Assembly (NCBI GenBank): GCA_019636535.1
Contig: JAHBXK010000011.1
Coordinates: 1-64,000, forward strand
Length of the DNA: 64,000 nucleotides
Direction: 5' to 3'
Source of the DNA: Phycisphaeraceae bacterium
GTDB taxonomy: Bacteria > Planctomycetota > Phycisphaerae > Phycisphaerales > UBA1924
In this document: positions 53,201 to 61,358 of the stretch, piece by piece
How the letters are laid out: the number at the start of each line of letters is the position of its first letter
Position numbering within the stretch: position 1 is the stretch's first letter
The notes under the pieces: generated by a model
Told to the model about the DNA's origin: nothing
Database searches by the model: none
Seen by the model: the letters and a program-made list of their open reading frames with translations, nothing else
Made by a program: the position numbers and the translations under genes

Positions 53201-53691
53201 GCCACGCCGCGCACGCAACCTCGCTGCTCTTCAAGCGTCTGCACCCTCGCGCGGTGCTGCCCAGGTATCAGACCGATCTCGCCGCGGGCATGGACCTGCA
53301 CGCCTGTCTCGAACTCGACGAGGAATCCGCCGCGATCGGCGGTCTTCTCGTCCGACCGATCGCACGCGGCGGAACGCCGCTGCTCATCCCTACCGGATGG
53401 GCGGTCGCCATCCCTCCCGGCTTCGAGGGGCAAGTCCGCCCGCGAAGCGGTCTCGCCGTCAAGCACGGCGTCACCGTCGCCAATGCTCCCGGCACGATCG
53501 ACGCCGATTACCGCGGCGAGTTGAAGGTGGCCCTGATCAACCTCGGCACCGAGGACTTTCTCGTAGAGCAGGGCGCGCGAATCGCCCAACTCGTCATCGC
53601 CCCCGTTGCGCACGCGTCGATCGTCGAAGCCGCCGAACTCCAAGCCACCGCTCGCGGCGAGGGCGGCTTCGGCAGCACCGGCAGACACTGA
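53197..53691 (+). CDS. dut: dUTP diphosphatase (dUTPase)
   Basis: Hydrolyses dUTP to dUMP, keeping uracil out of DNA and feeding thymidylate synthesis. All five trimeric dUTPase motifs are visible: 1 AAGMDLHA, 2 [12 protein letters not shown], 3 [20 protein letters not shown], 4 [14 protein letters not shown] and 5 [10 protein letters not shown]. The length (164 residues) is normal. The start is TTG 53197, which overlaps the upstream stop by 4 bases (TTGA); an upstream ATG at 53071 would lie deep in the previous gene and add an unlikely Arg-rich leader. A loop of about 15 residues after motif 1 ([20 protein letters not shown]) is a local insert. Confidence 0.93.
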   Translation: MSHAAHATSLLFKRLHPRAVLPRYQTDLAAGMDLHACLELDEESAAIGGLLVRPIARGGTPLLIPTGWAVAIPPGFEGQVRPRSGLAVKHGVTVANAPGTIDADYRGELKVALINLGTEDFLVEQGARIAQLVIAPVAHASIVEAAELQATARGEGGFGSTGRH

Positions 53692-53706
53692 TCCCCCGGA
53701 CCACCG

Positions 53707-54120
53707 ATGACCCACTCGGGCGGAACCAACCCGGACCCGACGACCGGCGGCACGGCCGCCGAGCCGCAGCGCATCACCGTCGTGGTTACAGAGAACGTCT
53801 GGTCGACGGGCTCGCAACAGGGCGCAACGGGCGACGGCTTCACCGGCTCGGTTCGGGTCGGCCGACCCGGGATCCTATCGGTCCTTCTGACCAACCTGTT
53901 CCTCGCGATCGCCGCCCTCCTGGCGATCTTCGTCATCGTCCCGTTCCTGATCCTCCTGCTCCTCTGGTCCCTCATCGGGGTGACCTACCGGATGATCCGG
54001 GGTGCGATCACCGGGCGGGACTGGGTCGGCGGGCAACGGGTCGACCGCACTTCTTCAGCGGGCATTCCCCAGAACGACCGGGCCGGACGTGAAAACGTCC
54101 GCGTCCGCAAGCCAGAGTAA
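53707..54120 (+). CDS. Small membrane protein, unknown family
   Basis: 137 residues. An N-terminal Gly/Thr-rich part (about 1-55) includes a possible beta segment (QRITVVVTENVWSTG). A long hydrophobic region (about 57-98, VLLTNLFLAIAALLAIFVIV and continuing) is long enough for two helices. A basic, Arg-rich tail ends the protein. The start is ATG 53707, 15 bp after dut; co-transcription is likely. I do not recognise it. Confidence 0.6.
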   Translation: MTHSGGTNPDPTTGGTAAEPQRITVVVTENVWSTGSQQGATGDGFTGSVRVGRPGILSVLLTNLFLAIAALLAIFVIVPFLILLLLWSLIGVTYRMIRGAITGRDWVGGQRVDRTSSAGIPQNDRAGRENVRVRKPE

Positions 54121-54387
54121 CTGTATGCGCAAAATCCTGTAAATAAGAACTTTACGAACATCCGCTCACCGACCTCGGCCTCCGCGAAGGCCCAAACCGG
54201 CGACGGCCCCATCGGAATGCAAACCGTCCATGAATGTCGCTGGATCGGACCGATGAAAGGGTGCGTATCGTGCAGGCCGGAGGCTTGCATCCGCCCTTCG
54301 AATCGGATACAACCCCCCGACTCTCTCTCCACCGAACACCAGCCGCGACAGTGCCGATCGCGCGGCTCGACGACAGGAGCAAGCATC

Positions 54388-54669
54388 ATGCGTAACCGTG
54401 CCAAACAACTCTGCCGCGCGACCCCGGTGTTCGCGATCGCGGCGTCGGCGATGATCTGGGGCTGTGCCAGCGAGCAGACGCGCTACCAGCAGGTCAAGGC
54501 CGACCCAACGCCCAACCTCGACACGTTGTATCAGCGCCCGGCCGACATCGACAACAAGGTCATCCTGACCTTCGACGAGAATGCCCGCATGTTCGTGCAG
54601 GACCTCGGACGAGCCTTCTACTGGGACCGTCCGAGCCGACTGACGCGCGAGCCCGTCCCGCAGCCGTAA
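54388..54669 (+). CDS. Small lipoprotein
   Basis: A 93-residue exported lipoprotein. The signal is MRNRAKQLCRATPVFAIAAS and onward, ending in a lipobox-like IWGC (Cys at about residue 29). The mature part is about 65 residues (YQQVKADPTPNLDTLYQRPA; NKVILTFDENARMFVQDLGR) ending FYWDRPSRLTREPVPQP. No family recognised. ATG 54388 has AGGAG about eight bases ahead; the upstream frame (from 54217) looks non-coding. An intrinsic terminator follows at 54721. Confidence 0.68.
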   Translation: MRNRAKQLCRATPVFAIAASAMIWGCASEQTRYQQVKADPTPNLDTLYQRPADIDNKVILTFDENARMFVQDLGRAFYWDRPSRLTREPVPQP

Positions 54670-54720
54670 TCACGGCCGTCGGCGATCCATCCCCCCCAAG
54701 AACCCCGCGCAGTACACCAG

Positions 54721-54758
54721 CAACCCCGGGCAAGCCGCCCGGGGTTGTTGTCTATCCC
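54721..54758 (+). terminator. Rho-independent terminator
   Basis: A perfect 11-bp stem CAACCCCGGGC (54721-54731) with GCCCGGGGTTG (54737-54747), loop AAGCC, followed by the T-rich TTGTCTAT. It lies 51 bases after the small lipoprotein stop and just before the convergent beta-propeller gene. Confidence 0.75.
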
Positions 54759-54771
54759 GCTCGATCGCTGA

Positions 54772-57700
54772 TCACTCCCGCGCTGGCGCCCGCAGCACCA
54801 CCGTCACCGCGCCCGCCGAGACCGCGATCCGCCCGTCGAGCAGTTCGATCTGCTCGGGCTTGGCACCGAGCACCAGCGTCGTGCTCTCGATCATCCGCGC
54901 GTTGCGCGTGTCCATCTGGTACAGACTGAACATCATCAGCCCGTCCGGCGTCGGACCCTCGCTCACCGTCTCCACCGTCACCGCGCGGCCCTGGGCCATC
55001 ACCGGCGCGAGCATCGACTCGAACCCGCCCAGCGCGTCCACGCCGCGAAGTTCCCCGTTGATCCCATAGACGAGCATTCCCTGGAACGTGGACACCGCCA
55101 AACCATCCCCGGCAGCCGGGCTAGGTCCCGTCGGCGACACGCGAAGCGGACGCGAGCCCTCTACGTGCGTCCGGGGTGCATCGAGCGGTTCGGCGCGCAA
55201 TCGCCCCGTGCGCAGATCGGCCATGTACAGCACGCGGTCCTGCGACTGCATCACAATCACGCCCGGTGCTCCACCCGCCGCGTTCTCCGCGGCGCCGACC
55301 TGCGAGCCCGCCGGTTCAACGATCCACGCATCCACCACCGGCGCCATCCCTTCCGGACCCGCGATCACCCAGACCGGCCGTCCGCCCGCTCGCCACGGAT
55401 CCAGCCGAACCACAGTCGCGTTCAGCCCCACCACCACGCCGCCGTCCTGCAACGCCCGCACCCAGCGCGGGTGCCCGCCGGTGCCGCCGCCCCCCTGATC
55501 GATCAATCGCTCCCGCAGCGAGCCCGTCCTCGCATCAACGATCTGGATCACGCCGCGCAGATCGATCACGCGCCCGCCGGTTGAGTAGACCTCCTCATCG
55601 CCGGCAATCACAACGTGCGACCCCGCAAGGTCGAGGTCGTACACGCGGCTGACGTTCGTCCGCGTGCTCCAAAGTCGCTGGCCGTCGGCGGTGTCGAACG
55701 CCGCCGCTCGCCCCCCGCGCTGGACGAACACGATCGTGCGTTCGTCCATCACCACCGTCATGTCCGACTTGTCGACGGCTCGGCCACCGGGCGTCATGAA
55801 CATCGAGACCGAAACCCCGCCCTGCACAACCGCTGACCCCTCGACTTCCTCGAACACCGCGCCGGGCTCATCCGTCCGCCACACCGTCTCCGCGCGATCG
55901 GGTGCGATCAGCCGCACGCGTTCCAGCGTCGCGCGCGGCCGCGACGTGGCCGTCAGCGCCGTCCCCACGAACGCGAAGTACGCCGAGTCCCCGTCGATCC
56001 GCACCAGCGTCGGCGACTGCTCGTCGATCGTGCGTTGCCACACTCGTGTCACCGCCCCGCTCGGCGAGTCCGGGTCCGGCGCCCACAGCGCCACGTGCCG
56101 CTCTGACCGTGTCGCGAACATCCGGTGCACCGCCGGCGTGCGATCACGGATCATCGGCTCCATAAGCGCGTGCCCGGCCAGCGCCTGCGCATCGCTCCCG
56201 GTGGTCCCACCGATCCGCGCCCAGCGCGAGCGCTCCGAGATCGCTCGACCCACGCGGCTGCGAATCTCCGCCGCGTCCAACAAGCGCTCCGTTCCGTCGG
56301 GCTTCGTCGCCGACATCGCCAACCCCGGCGCCATCGACTGCACCTCGTCCAGCACCGCCAGCGCCCGCCGCTCATGGCCGGCATCCAGCAGCGACCACGC
56401 CAGTTCCCCCCCCACCGCCGCCGTCAACGCCGCGTCCACGCCGCCGCTCGGCGTCGCCCGCGCGGTCTCCAGCCCGCGCTCGAACGCCGAGATCGCTCGC
56501 ACCCGCGCCGACGCGTCAGAAGCCGCTCGTCGCATCGAGCCGCGTCCCGCTTTCAACGACGCTCGTACGCTCGCCCCACCCACCGGGTATCGCTCGGCCA
56601 GCGCCGTGAACATCGCCGGGTCGGCATCCTCGGGCAACGCCTCGAGCGCAGCACCCGCATCGCGCTCATGCACCGCGTACGCCGCCGACCCGTGCACCGA
56701 AACCAGATCAATCACGCGCCGAGCGGCCTCCACGTGCGCGGGAACGCGCACGCGCGGACCCTCCCACGTGCTCGCCGCAAGGTCCTGTTCATCCAGGACT
56801 CGCTGATACCGTGCCGCCGCATCCGCCACGCGACCGAGCCCCTCGGCAAAGCGACCCGATGCAAGCAAATGGCCCGCCCGTTCGCCCGGATCGGACGCCA
56901 CTCGCCCCAAGCGATCGACGAGCGCCTCGATCAGCCCCGCGTCGGTCAGAACCTCACCCCCCGAAGCGGACGACCTCCCCGAATTGGGCGATGTCGTGCC
57001 GGCCACCCACGATCGCGGCTCTTCCAACGTGCGTGTCAGCATCGCGTCGAGCGCCACGTACAGCCGCCTCCGCACCGCCCGCTGCGCTGCGCCGTCATGC
57101 CCCGGCGCACCCGCCTTCGCGGCCCGATCCATCGCGGCCAGCGCCGCGTCCACACCCTCGAGGATCGACTCGCTCCGTCCTGCGCGATAGGCCAACTCCG
57201 CCAGCGTCACGGCCGTGCCCGCATCGAGCGGATCGTCCGCCAAACGCTTGCGAAGCATCGCCGACGCCACGTCCCACAGCAGATACGAATGCAACCGCGC
57301 ATCGTCCACCACGAGCAACTGGCTCTCCAGAGGCAGCAGGTTGCCCGGCGCATCGAGCCGCACGAGTTCGCCGCTCGACGCCAGGTCGCGCGCGTCGAGC
57401 ATCAGCACGCCCTCGGGCGTCGGCGCCATCACCGAGTGCCCCGACACCGCCACGCGGCCCGTCAGAATCACCTGCGACCCCGGCGGACCACTGAACGTCG
57501 CCGTATTCACCGTCTCGAACGCCGCCAGGTCCACCGATCCCAGCCGCGCTTTGCCAACCCCAAGCAGACGTTCGCCCGCGCGAAGCAGGTACATCGTCCC
57601 CACGCCCAGAATGTCGCTCGAGCGCCGGCCCAGCACGCGGCCGTCCTCGATCGAGACTCGCAGAATCTCCCGCCGGTCCGGCGACAGCGACACCGCCGCC

Positions 57701-59502
57701 ACCGCCCGGCCACCGTCCGACTCGACCACGAACGGCGTGTTCAACTCCCACGCGCGGGCCGACTCGATGCTCTGCATCGCTTCGCGAGGCATCGTCCGCA
57801 GCCACAACGCCTGCCCATCCACCGCGCGATAGGCCCCCAGAACGCCCAGTTCATCCACCCGATACACCACGCCCCGATGTCCGATCGTCGCGTCGAGCAG
57901 GTTGCCCGCCCCACCAAAGTGCGGCAGCGAGCCCGTCGAGCCGATCGTGCGAACCCACGCCGGCGTCCCGTCGCGCGCATCGATCGCGGCCAGGAACAGC
58001 GCGGTCAGACGCCGCTCGGGAAGGTACTTGCGGGCCGTCACCACGACGCGCCCCTCCGAGATCACTACCGGCCCGCGGCACGCACAATCGGCCAGTGCCG
58101 GATCCAACTCCGACAGTTCCACCGACCAGCGGAGAGCCCCCGTCCGCGCATCCAGCGCGGTCACGACGTAATCGCCGCCGCGCCCGCCCGCCATCCCCCG
58201 CCCCGTGCACGCCACCACCAGACCCTCAAAACTCGTGACCAGCGACGGCTCTTCCACGCGCGGCATCCACGACGAGCGAAGCATCATCTCGCGGATGTTC
58301 CGCTGCGGGTCGGCCACGCCACCGCCCATCGCCGGGTCGGCGCCGACGCCCGGCGAGGCCGACCATCGAGGCCTGAGCGTGAAGCGGTCGAACGCCGTGA
58401 TCGATGACCCGTCGTTCACAAACACGTCGGTGTCCGTCGCCGCGGGAAGGATCGACAGGTCCGCCAGGTACAGCGGCATCTCCTGCATCAGCCGCGGATC
58501 GCGCATCCCGCCGCGGACGTTCACCCGCCCGGCCATGCGCCGCTCCTGTGCAGCGCGCGCCGCCGCGGCCCGCTTGGCCTCAGGATCATCCGTCTCGTCG
58601 CGTGCCACCGCCTCGGGCCGCAGCACCGCCGTCGACAGCGGCCGGCTGATCAACCCCTCCCGGCTGATCATCGGCGCTTCGTCCAGCGGCGTCTGCCCGC
58701 GCACCCCAGCGCCGGCGGGCCAACGCACGCCCCGACGCATCGGCGGCGCAGCGGCGAGCGACCATCGCTCGGCGCGCTCCCACACACCGGGCCGGTCCAG
58801 GTACGCCGCGACTATGTGCATCAGATGCGCGGCATCGTGCGATAATTCCGGCTTCGCAGCCCCTGGCGCTCGATCAGGATGCCCCTCGAGTTCTTCCAAC
58901 ACCTGCCGCGCCGACTCGAAGTGCGCATCCTCGATCAACGACTGCGCGCGACGCAGCGCGGCCTCAAACCCCGCCTCCGTCAACAAGAACGCTCGCCACA
59001 CCCGCTCCGTCTCGCCCTGCTCCAACAGCCGCGCAGCGCGAGGGCTCTGCACCTGCCGATATCGCTCCAGCAACTCCGGCCGTGCGTTCAGCAGGTCATG
59101 CACAACCCGCCGCACCGGCAGGAACAGATCCGCCTCCACCCCCGCCGCACCCACGCCCGCGCCGATCCCGGCAACCGGTGAAGCAGACGCCGAGAGCATC
59201 CGGTACGGCTCCGTCTCCAGCATCTGCTGAAGCACGCGCACCGCTTCGTCGAGATTCCCCGCCGCAAGGTGCTCGCGGACGCGCACCATCGTCTCCGCCC
59301 CCGCGGGCGTGACATCCACATACACCGGATTCACCTGGTTGCCCGGCTGGGCGTTCGCTCTGCCCGCCAATGCGAGCACCGCTCCGGCCAACACGACCGC
59401 GAACACGGCACAAGCCCCACCCGGCCGCATCGCCCGCCGCCGTTGCCGACTTCCACCAAGACCTGATCGCTTCTCCGGCCGGGTTTGCAAGGTCGCCTCC
59501 AT
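54772..59502 (-). CDS. Large exported PQQ/BamB-like beta-propeller protein
   Basis: 1576 residues. A signal peptide is near the N-terminus (Arg-rich RQRRRAMRPGGA, then CAVFAVVLAGAVLALAGRAN, ending ANAQ); the twin Arg is not in a clear Tat motif. An N-terminal helical part (about 50-180) is TPR-like. At least two groups of PQQ/WD-like blades follow (FDRFTLRPRWSASPGVG; ALDARTGALRWSVELSEL; IDARDGTPAWVRTIGSTG; YRAVDGQALWLRTMPREA; FDTADGQRLWSTRTN), each with the repeating D-x-R/A-D/T-G-x-x-x-W of BamB/outer-membrane propellers. A middle segment (about 770-1080) is helical and Ala-rich. Start ATG 59502 or 59430; neither has a good ribosome site. It is likely a periplasmic or surface scaffold. It is convergent with the lipoprotein gene and divergent from a small membrane protein gene. 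Confidence 0.8.
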   Translation of the reverse strand: MEATLQTRPEKRSGLGGSRQRRRAMRPGGACAVFAVVLAGAVLALAGRANAQPGNQVNPVYVDVTPAGAETMVRVREHLAAGNLDEAVRVLQQMLETEPYRMLSASASPVAGIGAGVGAAGVEADLFLPVRRVVHDLLNARPELLERYRQVQSPRAARLLEQGETERVWRAFLLTEAGFEAALRRAQSLIEDAHFESARQVLEELEGHPDRAPGAAKPELSHDAAHLMHIVAAYLDRPGVWERAERWSLAAAPPMRRGVRWPAGAGVRGQTPLDEAPMISREGLISRPLSTAVLRPEAVARDETDDPEAKRAAAARAAQERRMAGRVNVRGGMRDPRLMQEMPLYLADLSILPAATDTDVFVNDGSSITAFDRFTLRPRWSASPGVGADPAMGGGVADPQRNIREMMLRSSWMPRVEEPSLVTSFEGLVVACTGRGMAGGRGGDYVVTALDARTGALRWSVELSELDPALADCACRGPVVISEGRVVVTARKYLPERRLTALFLAAIDARDGTPAWVRTIGSTGSLPHFGGAGNLLDATIGHRGVVYRVDELGVLGAYRAVDGQALWLRTMPREAMQSIESARAWELNTPFVVESDGGRAVAAVSLSPDRREILRVSIEDGRVLGRRSSDILGVGTMYLLRAGERLLGVGKARLGSVDLAAFETVNTATFSGPPGSQVILTGRVAVSGHSVMAPTPEGVLMLDARDLASSGELVRLDAPGNLLPLESQLLVVDDARLHSYLLWDVASAMLRKRLADDPLDAGTAVTLAELAYRAGRSESILEGVDAALAAMDRAAKAGAPGHDGAAQRAVRRRLYVALDAMLTRTLEEPRSWVAGTTSPNSGRSSASGGEVLTDAGLIEALVDRLGRVASDPGERAGHLLASGRFAEGLGRVADAAARYQRVLDEQDLAASTWEGPRVRVPAHVEAARRVIDLVSVHGSAAYAVHERDAGAALEALPEDADPAMFTALAERYPVGGASVRASLKAGRGSMRRAASDASARVRAISAFERGLETARATPSGGVDAALTAAVGGELAWSLLDAGHERRALAVLDEVQSMAPGLAMSATKPDGTERLLDAAEIRSRVGRAISERSRWARIGGTTGSDAQALAGHALMEPMIRDRTPAVHRMFATRSERHVALWAPDPDSPSGAVTRVWQRTIDEQSPTLVRIDGDSAYFAFVGTALTATSRPRATLERVRLIAPDRAETVWRTDEPGAVFEEVEGSAVVQGGVSVSMFMTPGGRAVDKSDMTVVMDERTIVFVQRGGRAAAFDTADGQRLWSTRTNVSRVYDLDLAGSHVVIAGDEEVYSTGGRVIDLRGVIQIVDARTGSLRERLIDQGGGGTGGHPRWVRALQDGGVVVGLNATVVRLDPWRAGGRPVWVIAGPEGMAPVVDAWIVEPAGSQVGAAENAAGGAPGVIVMQSQDRVLYMADLRTGRLRAEPLDAPRTHVEGSRPLRVSPTGPSPAAGDGLAVSTFQGMLVYGINGELRGVDALGGFESMLAPVMAQGRAVTVETVSEGPTPDGLMMFSLYQMDTRNARMIESTTLVLGAKPEQIELLDGRIAVSAGAVTVVLRAPARE

Positions 59503-59877
59503 GCCCAGTTCACCGGCTCGCGGTCTCTACGACCGCACGAGCCGATCCGCCGCCCTCCATCATTGGGCGCGCACGCTTCGCCCTGTCAGTCCCCATATAC
59601 ACCATTCGTCAGTTCCGGGCCTCACCGTTCGGCCCCGGGACGCGATTCCGCCCACCTTTCTCAGCCACTCCCACCCCACCCCCGCTCCCCACCGCCTCCA
59701 CACACCCGTCAGTCCTTGCCCAGCCCGCCCTCGCGGCGTGCCCCGCACATTCCGCACGCGTCATCCCGAACACCCGCTTCCATCTGCGCTGGCCCGCCCC
59801 CGACTCAGGGCCGCCCCCTCACACGCCGATCCACCTCATACGACCGGCTGCCCCTGCCGGCCGAAGGAGGTCGCCGC
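59503..59877. other. 375-bp divergent spacer with a GC hairpin
   Basis: No supported gene. It contains the 13-mer ATATACACCATTC (59595-59607), a near-copy of the sequence in the rho promoter region, and an imperfect GC hairpin CCGGGCC...GGCCCCGG at about 59614-59640 in the leader of the beta-propeller gene. The plus-side gene has only a clear ribosome site (59864). Confidence 0.45.
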
Positions 59878-60387
59878 ATGCGTGCGTTCCCGCTCGGCCC
59901 AAGCCCTTCCAGCGAACCAGTGGCTCCGGTCGTCCACGGCCATGCGGCCGCCGCCCTCACCAACCCGAACGACCTCTGCGCCGGCCCAGGCCGGGCCACA
60001 CTCCGCTGGCTCGGATCACGCGCCAACCGCGTCGTGCTCGTTGTCGCCCTCGTGGCGCTGCTCAGCCTCGCCGATCTCTACATGACCATGGTCCATCTGC
60101 GCGGTGTGGGCATGAGCGAAGGAAACCCCATCGCCCGCATGGTCATGAGTTACAACTCCCCGGCGATCCTCGTCGGCTGGAAACTCGCGACCATCCTCGT
60201 CACCAGCCTCATCTTCCTGATGGCTCGCACGCGACGCACGGCGGAGATCGGCTGCTACATCTGCCTCATCGCCTTGGTCTGGCTCACGGTGCGCTGGTCG
60301 CAGTACTCGCAAGAGATCGCCAAGGCCACCCCCGCCGTGCACGTCCTGGCCCACCTCGAGTCGGAGACCTGGGTGCGGTTCGATTGA
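59878..60387 (+). CDS. Small membrane protein, DUF5658-like
   Basis: 169 residues with an N-terminal linker (1-45) and three to four helices: NRVVLVVALVALLSLADLYM, then VGMSEGNPIARMVMSYNSPA in a loop, VGWKLATILVTSLIFLMARTR and IGCYICLIALVWLTVRWSQY. The pattern A-D-L-x-x-T ... N-P-x-A-R in a short multi-helix protein resembles DUF5658, but I hold that assignment lightly. ATG 59878 has an ideal AAGGAGG (59864-59870) seven bases ahead. It is convergent with ubiX (25-bp gap). Function unknown. Confidence 0.72.
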   Translation: MRAFPLGPSPSSEPVAPVVHGHAAAALTNPNDLCAGPGRATLRWLGSRANRVVLVVALVALLSLADLYMTMVHLRGVGMSEGNPIARMVMSYNSPAILVGWKLATILVTSLIFLMARTRRTAEIGCYICLIALVWLTVRWSQYSQEIAKATPAVHVLAHLESETWVRFD

Positions 60388-60412
60388 CCTGCGCTCCCAC
60401 GTTGAATTTCCT

Positions 60413-61102
60413 TTAGTCTCCCGCCTGCTCCCACCTGATCTTCAACCCGTGCTCCACCTTCAACAGGTCAAGCACCTTCCCCACCATGAAGTCCACGATC
60501 TCCTCCACGCTCGTCGGCTTCAGATAGAACCCGGGGTTGGTCGGGCAGACGATCGCGCCCGCCAGCGTCAAGCGTTGCATGTTCTCGATGTCGATCAGGT
60601 TCAGCGGCGTCTCGCGGTGGCACACGATCAGCGGCCGCCGTTCCTTCAGCGTCACCATCGCCGCCCGGCAGAGCAGGTTGCTCCCGCTCCCCGTCGCCAT
60701 GTACCCCAGTGCGCTGCTCGAGCACGGCAGCACCGCCATGCCGTGATGCAGGAAGCTGCCGCTCGCGATCACAGCGCCAACGTCCTTGTTCGGATGGATC
60801 ACCAGCCGCTGCGCCACCCGGGCATCGGTGATCGTCGGGCACAGGTTCGCAAAGTCCAGGTGCGTGATCCCCGCCTCGTCGAACAACAGCCGACGCCCGT
60901 ACTCGGTCACCACCAGGTGCACCTCGGCCCCGCCCTGCAGCATGAGTTCGAGCAGGCGCAGCGCGTACGCCGCTCCCGAAGCGCCCGACACGCCCAGCAC
61001 AAACCTCTTCCCCTTCGCCGCATCGGGCTCGATCGGCGTTGGCAACGCCGAAGGAACGGGTGCCCCGATCGTGGCGGGCTTCGTTGGGGCGGTCGGGGTC
61101 AT
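60413..61102 (-). CDS. ubiX: Flavin prenyltransferase UbiX
   Basis: Makes prenylated FMN, the cofactor of UbiD-type decarboxylases in quinone synthesis. Seen: the Rossmann-like KRFVLGVSGASGAAYALRLL, VHLVVTEYGRRLLFDEAG, VIASGSFLHHGMAVLPCSSS, ALGYMATGSGSNLLCRAAMV (conserved GxGxxLxxRAA), LKERRPLIVCHRETPLNLID and LAGAIVCPTNPGFYLKP. These match the family closely. The length is 229 with a 30-residue Pro/Thr-rich N-terminal extension. ATG 61102 has GGAG eight bases ahead and a TACGAT -10-like box at 61121-61126 (minus); the longer frame to 61240 looks non-coding. UbiD is not in the window; UbiA is. Confidence 0.93.
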   Translation of the reverse strand: MTPTAPTKPATIGAPVPSALPTPIEPDAAKGKRFVLGVSGASGAAYALRLLELMLQGGAEVHLVVTEYGRRLLFDEAGITHLDFANLCPTITDARVAQRLVIHPNKDVGAVIASGSFLHHGMAVLPCSSSALGYMATGSGSNLLCRAAMVTLKERRPLIVCHRETPLNLIDIENMQRLTLAGAIVCPTNPGFYLKPTSVEEIVDFMVGKVLDLLKVEHGLKIRWEQAGD

Positions 61103-61229
61103 AGGTAAGTCTCCGTGCCGATCGTAACGCGACCCCGCGCCGTGTGCGGGCGGCCTCATCCCCCAACGTGCCTTCGCCGCTTCTGGTCCGGAAGATGCTG
61201 CGCGGACCTCGATCGCGCACAACCGCCGC

Positions 61230-61279
61230 AAAAGGAGCAACGCACGCCGAGACCTCGTTGGGGCCTGACGTGCGTTGCT
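61230..61279 (-). terminator. Rho-independent terminator (minus strand)
   Basis: Perfect 11-bp inverted repeat AGCAACGCACG (61236-61246) and CGTGCGTTGCT (61269-61279) with a 22-base loop. On the minus strand it is followed by CC then TTTT. It lies 80 bases beyond the stop of the PEP-CTERM-like protein gene and before ubiX. Confidence 0.6.
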
Positions 61280-61358
61280 ATGTGCGGGCGCGATGGCAGA
61301 CTCGGCTCTCTCTCGCCGGGGCGCGCGCCCGCGATCTCGCGGGGCTCGGTCGGTTGCC

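Noticed and set aside
56125-58407. 760-codon plus-strand open frame
   Set aside because: Antisense shadow of the beta-propeller gene; Arg/His/Pro-rich with no domain.
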